Shown here one piece after another: positions 9,257-17,703 of a stretch of 35,815 bases of DNA. Within the stretch, counting starts at the first letter, position 1. Every line of letters begins with the position of its first letter. The notes under the pieces were generated by a model, which ran no database searches, was not told the origin of the DNA, and saw only the letters and a list, made by a program, of their open reading frames with translations. The DNA comes from Clostridia bacterium (lineage in GTDB: Bacteria; Bacillota; Clostridia; Oscillospirales; Acutalibacteraceae). The translations under genes and the position numbers were made by a program. Location of the stretch: the NCBI GenBank assembly GCA_017429345.1, contig JAFRPB010000221.1, positions 1 to 35,815 of the forward strand, read 5' to 3'.

Positions 9257-9826
9257 TTGGAAGACAGACGCATTCGCAGAACCCGAAACAGCATTTACAC
9301 GGCTCTTGCTACGCTTTTAACGGAAAAAGATGTGCATCAGATCAAGGTAAAAGAGCTTTGCGAGCGCGCTGACATCAACAAAAGCACTTTTTATCTTCAC
9401 TTTCTTGACATCTATGACTGCAAGGAAAAATGGCTTGAAGAAATCTTCGGCGAAATGATCGACACTTCCGACGAGGCATTCATTGAGAAAGTCGTAAACA
9501 AACCCTTTGAAGCGGTTCAGTCGATCGTTGAATTTTTCGACCGTGACGTTGAATTTTACAGAAAACTGCTCTCCTCGCCTTTTGCCTCTGAATTCTGTCT
9601 GAATCTCAAACTGAAGCTCGGCGATCTGATCACCCGCGTCAGAAATAACGGCAAGCCCTACGACAGGCAGACGGGTATCCTGATCTCTTTTATCGTATGC
9701 GGCACGATCGACGCGTGCGTGATCGATCTTACCTATTATAAAAGCGAAGATGTCAATTCTTCACTCGAGTTCATCAGAGAGGCAATCAAAAAACTTCAGA
9801 ACGACTCTTCCGGCGCTAAAATGTAA
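9257..9826 (+). CDS. TetR/AcrR-family transcriptional regulator
   Basis: A 189-residue regulator. The N-terminal 55 residues form the TetR-type helix-turn-helix (RRTRNSIYTALATLL ... VKELCERADINKSTFYLHF); the rest is an all-helical ligand or dimer domain without an obvious known ligand class. The TTG at 9257 is chosen as start because GGAGGTG (9244-9250) stands six bases before it; an in-frame GTG at 9242 would leave no ribosome binding site. It is transcribed away from the mannosidase operon, the usual position for a regulator of its neighbour, so it likely controls that operon and itself (inference). It ends four bases before the convergent proC stop. Confidence 0.85.
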   Translation: MEDRRIRRTRNSIYTALATLLTEKDVHQIKVKELCERADINKSTFYLHFLDIYDCKEKWLEEIFGEMIDTSDEAFIEKVVNKPFEAVQSIVEFFDRDVEFYRKLLSSPFASEFCLNLKLKLGDLITRVRNNGKPYDRQTGILISFIVCGTIDACVIDLTYYKSEDVNSSLEFIREAIKKLQNDSSGAKM

Positions 9827-9830
9827 CCGC

Positions 9831-10634
9831 TCACGAGCCGGCAAGCTCTCCGTCGCGTTTCAGTGAGGCGTCGAACGCTTTTTTGACGATCGACGCAAGG
9901 TCGTCTTTTCGAAGACTGTTGACGCCCTCGATCGTCGTACCGCCCGGCGAGCAGACGTTTTTCACAAGCGTTTCAGGAGCGTCATCCGAAGAAGCCAGAA
10001 GTTTCGCGGAGCCCTCTGTCATTTTCGCCGCGATCTCCAGCGCCTGCGCAGGATCGAAACCCGCTGCCTGTGCTGCCTTTGCCAGCGCTTCGATATACAT
10101 AAACGTATATGCCGGCGCGCAGCCGCCGAGTACGCCGAAGATATTGATCTTTTCCTCCGGCACGGCGAAAGCGCTGCCGAAGCTCAGGCAGATCGATTTC
10201 GCGAGCGCTATATCCTCCGGTTTCGCGTATTTATTTGCGCAATACGCCGATACAGCCGCTTTTACCCGGGCGTTCAGATTCGGAAATATCCGCACGATCG
10301 GGATCTCACCCGAGAAGAAAGAGCCGATATACTCCGTCTTCTTTCCCGCCGCGATTGAGATCACGAGCAGTCCGCGACGGTCGATCTCCTCTGCAAGTTC
10401 CGGCAGAAGCGCGGGCAGCACCTGCGGTTTTACGGCCAGAACAACCGCGTCGCACTGTTCGAGAATATCCTTCTGCGTCGAGCATACAGCGCCGGATTCC
10501 GCACAGAAAGCCTGCAGCGCGTCTCTCAGAATATCCGTGACATATACCTGCGCGATGCCTTTGTCAATAATGCCTTGAATGATCGGCCTCGCCATATTTC
10601 CGCATCCAAAAAAACCGATTTTCACCGTGATCAC
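9831..10634 (-). CDS. proC: Pyrroline-5-carboxylate reductase
   Basis: Last step of proline synthesis: reduces pyrroline-5-carboxylate with NAD(P)H in the cytoplasm. The protein starts with the Rossmann motif KIGFFGCGNMARPI, has VVLAVKPQVLP (about residues 67-77), and near the C-terminus the family signature with SPGGTTIEGV (about 227-236). Length of about 265 residues is normal. Two GTG starts compete: 10634, and 10625, which would give a protein beginning (M)KIGFFGC as in most ProC proteins. The sequence does not decide between them. It has its own promoter at 10674-10702 and is divergent from coaX. Confidence 0.95.
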   Translation of the reverse strand: MITVKIGFFGCGNMARPIIQGIIDKGIAQVYVTDILRDALQAFCAESGAVCSTQKDILEQCDAVVLAVKPQVLPALLPELAEEIDRRGLLVISIAAGKKTEYIGSFFSGEIPIVRIFPNLNARVKAAVSAYCANKYAKPEDIALAKSICLSFGSAFAVPEEKINIFGVLGGCAPAYTFMYIEALAKAAQAAGFDPAQALEIAAKMTEGSAKLLASSDDAPETLVKNVCSPGGTTIEGVNSLRKDDLASIVKKAFDASLKRDGELAGS

Positions 10635-10673
10635 ATCCCGTTCATTATTTGCGGCAAATTACGCCGTGTTTAT

Positions 10674-10702
10674 ATTTTAACGCATTATAAATCAGATTGC
10701 AA
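10674..10702 (-). promoter_or_regulatory. Probable promoter of proC
   Basis: On the minus strand TTGCAA (10702-10697), a 17-base spacer and TAAAAT (10679-10674), about 40 bases before the proC start. Confidence 0.55.
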
Positions 10703-10719
10703 CTGAAAAGGTGATGAAA

Positions 10720-11499
10720 ATGATTTTAACAATAGATATCGGCAATACAAATATCACATTCGGATGCCATGACAGAACAAAGAATACGTTTACCGCGCGC
10801 ATGTCAACCGACCGCGCGAAAACAGCCGACCAATACGGCGCGGAAATGCTTCAGATCCTCTCTCTTTACCGTGCAAACTTAAACGATATCAGCGACGCCG
10901 CGATCAGCTCGGTCGTTCCGGAGCTTACGGAGGTCATCGAACGCGCCGCAAAAAAAATCACGAAAAAAACTCCCCTGGTCGTAGGCCCCGGCGTAAAATG
11001 CGGCCTGAACATCAAGATAGACAACCCCGCTCAACTCGGCGCCGACCTTGTCTGCTCCGCCGTCGGAGCCGCTGAAAAATATCCTCTTCCCTGTCTCGTC
11101 CTTGATCTGGGCACGGCGACGAAAATAAGCGTGATCGACGATGACGGCTCTTTTCTCGGCTGCTCGATCAGTCCCGGCGTTGTGATCTCCATGAACGCCT
11201 TGTCAAACGGAACCTCGCTTCTGCCTTCTTTGTATTTTGACAAACCGCAAACCGCGATAGGAACGAATACCGTCAAAAGCATGCAGGCGGGTATCGTGCT
11301 CGGCAATGCCGCGATGCTTGACGGTATGTGCGAAAAAATCGAGAAGGAACTCAAAAAAACAGCCGCAACCATCGTCGCCACCGGCGGCGTAGCGGAAAGG
11401 ATCATTCCTTACTGCGAACGGGATATCATTCTTGATCCGGATCTGATTTTTGACGGTATGATGAGCATTTACAACAAGAACCGTACAAACAAACGGTGA
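10720..11499 (+). CDS. coaX: Type III pantothenate kinase
   Basis: Phosphorylates pantothenate, the first step of coenzyme A synthesis. A 259-residue ASKHA-fold kinase: it starts MILTIDIGNTNITFG (phosphate loop), then GADLVCSAVGA (about residues 107-117), the second phosphate region LDLGTATKISVID (about 127-139) and a C-terminal ATGGVAERI. The ATG at 10720 is preferred to the in-frame GTG at 10711 because AAAGGTGA lies at the right distance and the protein then starts exactly like other CoaX proteins. A PfkB-type kinase follows 14 bases later, so the two are probably co-transcribed. Confidence 0.95.
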   Translation: MILTIDIGNTNITFGCHDRTKNTFTARMSTDRAKTADQYGAEMLQILSLYRANLNDISDAAISSVVPELTEVIERAAKKITKKTPLVVGPGVKCGLNIKIDNPAQLGADLVCSAVGAAEKYPLPCLVLDLGTATKISVIDDDGSFLGCSISPGVVISMNALSNGTSLLPSLYFDKPQTAIGTNTVKSMQAGIVLGNAAMLDGMCEKIEKELKKTAATIVATGGVAERIIPYCERDIILDPDLIFDGMMSIYNKNRTNKR

Positions 11500-11513
11500 T
11501 ATGGAGTTTTATT

Positions 11514-12491
11514 ATGACAATTCATGAATTGAACGAAATTCTGATCGGGATCAATTCCGTCAAAGTCGGCGTCGTCGGCGATTTCTGCGTTGACATTTAC
11601 TGGAAGGCGGATATGACGAAAAGCGAATTATCAAAAGAAACGCCTCATTTCCCTCTGCCGGTTACAAGCGAGGTCTTCTCCCCCGGCGCCGCCGGTAACG
11701 TCGCCGCGAACATGGCCGCGCTCCGTCCCGCTCTGATCAGATGCGTCGGCGTGCGCGGAGACGACTGGCGCGGCACGCTTCTTGACCGGGCGCTTCGCTC
11801 GAAGGGCGTCAACGCAGAGCTGATCACCGTTCCCGGCAGATTTACAAACGCTTACTGCAAGCCGCTTCGCGCGGGGATCTCAAACGTAGTATATGAAGAT
11901 CCGCGAATTGATTTTGAGTCGTTTGACCCGATCGACGCGCGAACGGAGGATCGCCTTCTGACCGCGATAGACGAACTTGTCTCAGACGTTGATATCATAG
12001 CGGTATGCGATCAGTTCCGTTGCGGCGCGATTACGCCCCGCGTACGAGAAAAGCTTAACGGCATGACGCTGAACGGTACGAAGATCATTGTCGACAGCAG
12101 ATACCATATTGAAAAGTTTCGCGGTATGTTTTTAAAGCCGAATGAATTCGAATGCGCCGACGCTCTCGGTCAGCCGCCGGAGAATTACGAGCTGAACGCG
12201 AAGCTGCTCGCGTCGGATACGCATGGCACCGTTATTGAAACGCTCGGCGCGAAAGGGTCGCTTATCACCAACGGACAGTATTTGAAATATATCCCCGCCG
12301 TGCAGGTGAACGGAGAGATCGATATCTGCGGCGCGGGCGATACCTCGCTTGCCGCGCTGACCCTCTCGCTCGGCGCTGGCTTCAACCTGATCAAATGCGC
12401 AGAACTGGCCGCCGCAGCTTCCGCCGTAACAATACAAAAAATCGGCGAGACGGGAACCGCCTCGCCGGAGGAACTGATGCGCATGGTATGA
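11514..12491 (+). CDS. PfkB-family carbohydrate kinase (RfaE/HldE N-domain-like)
   Basis: A 325-residue sugar kinase of the ribokinase/PfkB family. It has an N-terminal VGVVGDFCVDIYW, the substrate-side SPGAAGNVAANMAAL (about residues 62-76) and the C-terminal GAGDTSLAAL (about 270-280) that holds the catalytic Asp and the anion hole. The overall look (GAAGNVAAN, GVRGDDW) is closest to the kinase half of ADP-heptose synthesis enzymes, but no nucleotidyltransferase domain is attached and no heptose genes are nearby, so the sugar is unknown. The ATG at 11514 follows ATATGGAG; an in-frame upstream start at 11496 has no better site. It forms a pair with coaX. Confidence 0.85.
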   Translation: MTIHELNEILIGINSVKVGVVGDFCVDIYWKADMTKSELSKETPHFPLPVTSEVFSPGAAGNVAANMAALRPALIRCVGVRGDDWRGTLLDRALRSKGVNAELITVPGRFTNAYCKPLRAGISNVVYEDPRIDFESFDPIDARTEDRLLTAIDELVSDVDIIAVCDQFRCGAITPRVREKLNGMTLNGTKIIVDSRYHIEKFRGMFLKPNEFECADALGQPPENYELNAKLLASDTHGTVIETLGAKGSLITNGQYLKYIPAVQVNGEIDICGAGDTSLAALTLSLGAGFNLIKCAELAAAASAVTIQKIGETGTASPEELMRMV

Positions 12492-12524
12492 TCCGTTGGA
12501 TCATTCTGTATTCGGATCTTCTGT

Positions 12525-14078
12525 TTATTGCGGTGTTTCAGACTGTTCGGCGGATACAATCCAGCCGGAAATATCGGCAAGACCGGCGCTGAGCGTCGTT
12601 ATTTCGTCAGGGATCGTTATGCCCGCGCCGCAGTAAAGCACATCGTTTCTGAAGCAGATCGGCGCAAAAGGAACGTTCTCGAAAAACGTTCCGATAAAAG
12701 ACGTAAGCGATCCGCTGCCATCAAGCAGAGCCTGATACGCCACTGCGGACGCAGACTCTTCGGATAAACCGAAACCTGCTTCGCCCCCGAAAAACACATC
12801 CGACGCGCCGCTGTCGGGAAGCTTTACCTCGCCCAGATACATCTGATAATTCCCGGTCTGAAGCGCTTCAATATAGTTTTCATATTTCAGCACGCGTACC
12901 GTTACAGTTATACCGAGCTTTGCGAGAGACGAAACAATGCAATCCGCCGTCTGACGCCGATATGCGCTTTCGGAATTAACCAGAAGCGTGAGTTTCAACG
13001 TATCGGGCTGATAACCGCCCTCCTGCAGAAGAGCGGCCGCCGTAGCGTAATCCACGGCTTCGGATATCTCCTCCGCATAGCCCTGCGTAACAAGCCTGCT
13101 GTTTTTGCGCATCGGTATCACCGCGGGCTCGGCGGCGTCGCTGTATACGCTGCCCGAGATCTCCGTGCGGTCGATCGCATAGGAAACTGCCCTGCGAAGA
13201 ATCGGCTCCGTGAATACGGAATCCGAATTAAATCCGAGATAGATCAGATTATTCTGCGGGCAGATACAGCTCGACGCGGAGGTGCGCGCTGTTCGCGCGC
13301 CGTATAGATTCGTCTGATAGAAATCGATTTCTCCGGAAGAAAGCATATAATTCAGCTTATCCTCATCGGCGACGGGGATAAGATCAATCTCCGCGACGCT
13401 TCCCCAGTCCCCGCGATACTGCTCGGAATAGCGGTAAAAGAATCCTTCTTCCGAGGACGAGCAGTAATATCTCCCGCAGCCGATCGGAATATCCGCCGGC
13501 ATTTCGGCGGTTCCCGTTTTCACGATCGGGAACGTCAGAGCGCCGACGCGGCCGGGGAAACGACTCTCGAATATAAATTTCACTTCATATGGGGATACAG
13601 CCATAACGTCTTCAATTTCCGAAAGGCTGTTGCGATATAATGAGCTCTCTTTGGCGGTGTGAAAAGAATAGACGACGTCCGCGCTTGTCATTTCCGACCC
13701 GTCGGAAAACCTGCTCCCCGTCGGAATGGCAACCACGACCTCATCATCCGTTTCGGTATAAGAGCTCGCCGCACAGGGATTGATATTTCCCTGTACATCC
13801 ACGCTAAACAATCCTTCATAGCTCAAAGGAGTCAGGCATGCGTTCATATATGAAACGCAGTAAAACGGATTCAGGCTGTCCTGATCCGAATACGGCGCTT
13901 TAAGGATCGCGGTGGGGATCGCGCGGGGAACCGAAGCGTCCTGCGTCGGCTCCGACGGCTCCTCTTTTTCTTCGCATCCCGTCAGCAGCAACGCCGCAGC
14001 GATCATCAGAATGAGTATTCTACTGAATACGGAAACTTTCGGCGCTGACGCATTTCCCCGTTTTTTCATCGATTTCAA
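12525..14078 (-). CDS. Lipoprotein solute-binding protein, peptide/nickel ABC family (SBP_bac_5)
   Basis: A 517-residue extracytoplasmic binding protein of the oligopeptide class. After a charged start comes a hydrophobic stretch ending LLLTGC, a lipobox with Cys35, so it is lipid-anchored outside the membrane. Family features include LNPFYCVSYMNACLTPLSYEGLFS, then GSRFSDGSEMTSADVVYSF (about residues 115-135), and RRAVSYAIDRTEI (about 300). No permease or ATPase gene is nearby, so the partner transporter must be elsewhere or absent. The start is a TTG at 14078 with GGAGGG eight bases upstream; the ATG at 14069 is 17 bases from that site. The start lies inside the end of ymdB (59-base overlap), suggesting coupled translation. 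Confidence 0.85.
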   Translation of the reverse strand: MKSMKKRGNASAPKVSVFSRILILMIAAALLLTGCEEKEEPSEPTQDASVPRAIPTAILKAPYSDQDSLNPFYCVSYMNACLTPLSYEGLFSVDVQGNINPCAASSYTETDDEVVVAIPTGSRFSDGSEMTSADVVYSFHTAKESSLYRNSLSEIEDVMAVSPYEVKFIFESRFPGRVGALTFPIVKTGTAEMPADIPIGCGRYYCSSSEEGFFYRYSEQYRGDWGSVAEIDLIPVADEDKLNYMLSSGEIDFYQTNLYGARTARTSASSCICPQNNLIYLGFNSDSVFTEPILRRAVSYAIDRTEISGSVYSDAAEPAVIPMRKNSRLVTQGYAEEISEAVDYATAAALLQEGGYQPDTLKLTLLVNSESAYRRQTADCIVSSLAKLGITVTVRVLKYENYIEALQTGNYQMYLGEVKLPDSGASDVFFGGEAGFGLSEESASAVAYQALLDGSGSLTSFIGTFFENVPFAPICFRNDVLYCGAGITIPDEITTLSAGLADISGWIVSAEQSETPQ

Positions 14079-14796
14079 ACACACATCCCTCCATAGACGC
14101 CGGTCCGTCCGGCGTGTCAAAGCGCGCGGGCATACAATCCAGAAATTTTTTTATAATTACTTTTTTATCTACGCCGAGCACGGAATCGTAATTTCCCGTC
14201 ATACCGAGATCCGTGATATATCCGGTTCCGCCGGTCAGCACCGCGGCGTCGGAGGTCTGCACATGCGTATGCGTCCCCGCCACGACGGACGCTCTGCCGT
14301 CAAGATAGAATCCCATGGCCTTTTTCTCGCTCGTAGCCTCGGCATGAAAATCCACAATAACAACGCAAACGCGCTCTTCTTTCAGGCTGTCGAGAATCTG
14401 ATCCGCCTTTTTAAATGGATTTTCAATATTTTCCATGTAATATGTTCCCGAAAGATTCACAACCGCGGCGCGGAACCTGCCGCGATCAACGATGCAATAT
14501 CCTTTTCCGGGGTCTTCGGCGGGATAATTCGCCGGCCGAAGCACAAAAGGCTCTTCATCAAGATAATCATACGCCTCGGCGCGCCGATACACATGATTCC
14601 CCGTGGTGATCACATCCGCGCCGGCGTCAAACAGCTCCCGCGCAGACTCCGGCGTAATGCCGTTTCCGTTTGCCGAGTTTTCCCCGTTCACAACACAGAT
14701 GTCGATCTGATGCAGTTTTTTCATCGTTCGCAAATGGCGCGCAAGAAACTTTCTGCCGCAGGCGGAGACCACGTCCCCGATCATCATTACATTCAT
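14020..14796 (-). CDS. ymdB: YmdB-family metallophosphoesterase
   Basis: A 258-residue member of the YmdB (TIGR00282) family, dinuclear-metal phosphodiesterases shown in Bacillus to hydrolyse 2',3'-cyclic nucleotides and to affect biofilm and motility. Motifs in order: MIGDVVSACGRKFL (metal Asp), VVNGENSANGNGIT (Asn/Glu), DVITTGNHVYRR, VDFHAEATSEK (His) and VAGTHTHVQTSDA (metal His pair). It begins MNVMMIGDV; the ATG at 14796 is preceded by AAAGGTG, so an in-frame GTG at 14805 is less likely. In the typical family the third motif reads TGNHxWD/xxx; here it is TGNHVYRR. It is followed by the overlapping binding-protein gene and is divergent from the alarmone synthetase. Confidence 0.9.
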   Translation of the reverse strand: MNVMMIGDVVSACGRKFLARHLRTMKKLHQIDICVVNGENSANGNGITPESARELFDAGADVITTGNHVYRRAEAYDYLDEEPFVLRPANYPAEDPGKGYCIVDRGRFRAAVVNLSGTYYMENIENPFKKADQILDSLKEERVCVVIVDFHAEATSEKKAMGFYLDGRASVVAGTHTHVQTSDAAVLTGGTGYITDLGMTGNYDSVLGVDKKVIIKKFLDCMPARFDTPDGPASMEGCVFEIDEKTGKCVSAESFRIQ

Positions 14797-14814
14797 TTCG
14801 ATCACCTTTTATTC

Positions 14815-14843
14815 AGTATAGCAAAACCGACGGCGAGATGCAA
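14815..14843 (-). promoter_or_regulatory. Probable promoter of ymdB
   Basis: On the minus strand TTGCAT (14843-14838), a 17-base spacer and TATACT (14820-14815), just before the ribosome binding site. The transcript would have a very short untranslated leader. Confidence 0.6.
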
Positions 14844-14930
14844 TATAAATCTTCCATTTTCTCCTGTCGCGAAACACAACGCATTTTATTACACGGTCTT
14901 CGGACCGAAAAATCGAAAGGACTGACGCGT

Positions 14931-15548
14931 ATGCCGAATGACAGCATTTACGGAAAATACGAAGCTTTTCTGCCGCTTGTTCTCGAAGAACTCTCCAACA
15001 AGATCCGTCAGGCAGACGCGATCTACCGTATTCGCAGCGGAGACCCGCTTTTTGAACACATCAACGCGCGGATCAAATCAGAAGAAAGCGCGCGGGAAAA
15101 ATGCCGCCGCAAAGGATGGCCCGAAACGCCGCGCTCCGTGCTTTATGAAATGAAAGACGCCGTCGGTATTCGCCTTGTCTGCTCGTTTCTTGAAGATATC
15201 TTTGAAACGGTGAAAGCGATCCGCGGTTTTTCCGGCGTGGAGGTCATTGAAGAAAAGGATTATATCAAAAAGGTAAAGCCGAACGGATACAGAAGCTACC
15301 ACATGATTCTCGATATCGAGACGCCTTTCGAAGACGTGCTCGGAAATGTTCCGGGGCATTATTTTGCCGAGATACAGCTTCGCACGATCGCGATGGATTC
15401 ATGGGCGGCGCTCGAACACCAGTTGAGTTATAAAAAAAACATATCCAATCCGGAGCTGATCGGCGCTGAGCTCAAACGCTGCGCGGACGAGCTCGCCGCC
15501 TGCGACGTCTCGATGCAGACGATCCGCGAACTGATCCGGAATTCTTAA
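14931..15548 (+). CDS. Small alarmone synthetase (RelQ/YjbM-like)
   Basis: A 205-residue single-domain (p)ppGpp synthetase. It carries the RelA/SpoT nucleotidyltransferase signatures: RIKSEESAREKC (about residues 44-55), EMKDAVGIRLVCSF (about 70-84, the metal-binding region), KPNGYRSYHMIL (about 116-127) and FAEIQLRTIAMDSWAALEHQ (about 145-164). There is no hydrolase domain and no regulatory TGS/ACT region, so it would only make alarmone. The ATG at 14931 is preceded by AAAGGA at nine bases; upstream of it is a small CGGTC-TTCG-GACCG hairpin (14894-14907). The response regulator starts 21 bases after its stop, so the alarmone synthetase is probably co-transcribed with a two-component system. 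Confidence 0.92.
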   Translation: MPNDSIYGKYEAFLPLVLEELSNKIRQADAIYRIRSGDPLFEHINARIKSEESAREKCRRKGWPETPRSVLYEMKDAVGIRLVCSFLEDIFETVKAIRGFSGVEVIEEKDYIKKVKPNGYRSYHMILDIETPFEDVLGNVPGHYFAEIQLRTIAMDSWAALEHQLSYKKNISNPELIGAELKRCADELAACDVSMQTIRELIRNS

Positions 15549-15569
15549 GTATTCACAGGAGGGAAGAAA

Positions 15570-16238
15570 ATGAAATTACTGCTTGCGGAGGACGAGAAGG
15601 ATCTCTCCCGCGCGCTTGCCGCGGTGCTGAACCACTCCGGTTATGATGTTACGGCGGTCTACGACGGCGAAGCCGCCGTGGAAGCCGCGAAAATCAACGC
15701 GTACGACGTAATGGTTTTCGATATCATGATGCCGAAAATGACCGGTCTTGAAGCCGTTCGCGCGATTCGGCAGAATTCGGATATGACGCCGGTTTTGTTC
15801 CTGACGGCAAAATCCGAGGTCGACGACCGTATCGTCGGTCTTGACGCCGGGGCGGACGATTATCTGACGAAACCCTTCGCCATGGGAGAGCTTCTGGCCC
15901 GCGTGCGCTCCCTGACGCGAAGATCCACAGTTTACGGCTCGAAGGAGCTGCGGTTCGGTGCGGTTCTGCTCGACGTAGAACACCTTGAGATGAAGAGCGC
16001 AAACTCCATTCGTCTTGCAAATAAAGAAGCGCATATGATGGAATATCTGATGCTCAATCCGAATAAATACATCGGTACGGACGAGCTTTTCAATCATATC
16101 TGGAGCGACGAGCCCGAGACCGACAAGGGTATCGTTTTCGTTTATGTTTCGTTTCTCAATAACAAACTGCGCTCGATCGACGCGGATATTAAAATCAGCG
16201 CAGACGACAGCGGGAATTACATACTCAATCAATTCTGA
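15570..16238 (+). CDS. OmpR-family response regulator (intact)
   Basis: A 222-residue response regulator: receiver domain followed by a winged-helix DNA-binding domain. All receiver residues needed for phosphorylation are present: Glu7/Asp8 (LLAEDEKDL), Asp51 (MVFDIMMPKM), Thr79 (LFLTAK) and Lys101 (YLTKPF). The C-terminal domain (about residues 125-222) contains KEAHMMEYLMLNPNKYI and a recognition-helix region IVFVYVSFLNNKLRS. GGAGGG stands a few bases before the ATG. It lies between the alarmone synthetase and its histidine kinase. The regulator at 22124-22723 is a diverged relative in which several of these residues are lost. Confidence 0.93.
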   Translation: MKLLLAEDEKDLSRALAAVLNHSGYDVTAVYDGEAAVEAAKINAYDVMVFDIMMPKMTGLEAVRAIRQNSDMTPVLFLTAKSEVDDRIVGLDAGADDYLTKPFAMGELLARVRSLTRRSTVYGSKELRFGAVLLDVEHLEMKSANSIRLANKEAHMMEYLMLNPNKYIGTDELFNHIWSDEPETDKGIVFVYVSFLNNKLRSIDADIKISADDSGNYILNQF

Positions 16239-16273
16239 AAGATAAATTGCACACAACGGATCGGGGCGATAAT

Positions 16274-17533
16274 ATGGTCAGCAAAATGAAGCGTAAATTC
16301 ATCCTCATTGCGTCGGGTGCGCTTCTTCTTGTCATCACGCTACTCATAAGCATGGTCAGCATTGTCAACTACGGCAGAACGCTTCTTCAGGTCGACGGTA
16401 TTCTTGATTATATCGTTGAAAACGGCGGTGAGCTTTCCATACCGAAAAAGGGAGAAGAAGATAAAAATCTATTTGATTTCGGATACAACGCAAGGCCGGA
16501 AACGCCCTATGAGATCCGGTATTTCTGTGTTTTTCTCAACGCTGACGATTCTGTCGCCGGGTATAATTTCGATCATATCGCCGCGGTATCGCAAAACGAA
16601 GTCGAGAAATACGTCAAGTTCGCGCTGAATAAAAAAGACAAAAGCGGATATTACCTGACCGACGGAAACGTCTACGCGTTTCGCAGCGTTGAGATCGTAA
16701 ACGAAATTAAATATATCGTCTTTTTCGACTGTACGAATTATCTGAATTCGGCGAAAGCAGTTACGGATATTTCCATTATTATCGGAATTATCAGCTTTTT
16801 TATCTTCTTTGCGATCGTTTCCGTCTCCGCGAAGCACGCGATCAGACCTATTGCGGACAACATGGAAAAACAGAAGCAGTTTATCACAAACGCCGGTCAT
16901 GAGTTAAAGACGCCGCTCGCGATCATTTCCGCCAATACTGAGGTTATGGAGATGATCGGCGGCAAAAACGAATGGACCGAAAGCACGATCAGCCAGACAA
17001 AACGCCTCTCAGGGCTGATCAACGATCTGATAACGCTCGCCCGCATGGAAGAACGCGGCGACATTGTTCTTCATAACGTAGACTTTTCAAAGGAAGCGCT
17101 CGACGTCGCGGAAAGCTTCAAAACCGTCGCGAGCCAAAGCGAAGTTACGCTGATGCATAATATCAAAGAGAATATTTTCGTAAAGGGCGACGAAAAGCTG
17201 CTTCACGAGCTTGTTTCGATCCTGACGGACAACGCGGTTAAATACTGCGATAAGGGCGGCACGGTCGATATCCGGCTTACCACGCGCAGTACGGGGATAA
17301 GAAATAAAGAAAAAGGCGCCCGGCTCACAGTCTCAAACGACTATGCGGAAGGCGAGAAGATCGATTACAAACGCTTCTTCGAACGTTTTTACCGGGAAGA
17401 TAAATCTCACAACAGCAATAAACAGGGATACGGGATCGGACTTTCGATGGCTAACGAGATCGTTCAGACCTGCAAGGGAAAGATCTCTGTTGACTGGAAG
17501 GACGGCGTAATAACGTTTACGGTTCTTCTGTAA
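16274..17533 (+). CDS. Sensor histidine kinase (intact)
   Basis: A 419-residue membrane kinase. A transmembrane helix (about residues 8-31) is followed by a roughly 130-residue outer sensor region, a second helix (about 163-186) and the kinase core. The H-box is NAGHELKTPLAIISANTEV with His209, the N-box is LTDNAVKYCDKGG, and the G2 box GYGIGLSMANEIV. The canonical DxGxG box is replaced by a SND-type segment, which is also seen in the paralogue. The start at 16274 (ATG) follows a GGGGCG site; an in-frame TTG at 16247 is less convincing. It pairs with the preceding response regulator. Its outer sensor region aligns along its whole length with that of the kinase at 20920-22131. Confidence 0.92.
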   Translation: MVSKMKRKFILIASGALLLVITLLISMVSIVNYGRTLLQVDGILDYIVENGGELSIPKKGEEDKNLFDFGYNARPETPYEIRYFCVFLNADDSVAGYNFDHIAAVSQNEVEKYVKFALNKKDKSGYYLTDGNVYAFRSVEIVNEIKYIVFFDCTNYLNSAKAVTDISIIIGIISFFIFFAIVSVSAKHAIRPIADNMEKQKQFITNAGHELKTPLAIISANTEVMEMIGGKNEWTESTISQTKRLSGLINDLITLARMEERGDIVLHNVDFSKEALDVAESFKTVASQSEVTLMHNIKENIFVKGDEKLLHELVSILTDNAVKYCDKGGTVDIRLTTRSTGIRNKEKGARLTVSNDYAEGEKIDYKRFFERFYREDKSHNSNKQGYGIGLSMANEIVQTCKGKISVDWKDGVITFTVLL

Positions 17534-17604
17534 AAAACTTCCGACCGTGTGATGCAATCCAGAGGCAACGCTAAATACGAATGCGCGGTGTTGCCAAAAA
17601 ACAG

Positions 17605-17670
17605 AATCCGTGTTTTCAGACGCTTGCCGTACTTTCGTACGGCACCGGGCTGAAAACACGGATTTGTTTT
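17605..17670. terminator. Long bidirectional terminator between convergent operons
   Basis: Outer perfect 15-bp stem (17605-17619 with 17650-17664) and an inner 8-bp stem (17625-17632 with 17637-17644) around a TTTC loop. It is followed by TTGTTTT on the plus strand and, on the minus strand, by CTGTTTTTTGG. It separates the histidine kinase from the convergent beta-helix lipoprotein gene. Confidence 0.85.
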
Positions 17671-17703
17671 ATTACGGCAGCGCCTGCCGTTATTTCTTTT
17701 CTG

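Noticed and set aside
12486..12506. Small hairpin ATGATCC-GTT-GGATCAT after the PfkB gene as terminator
   Set aside because: The stem is only seven pairs, overlaps the stop codon and has no T-run.
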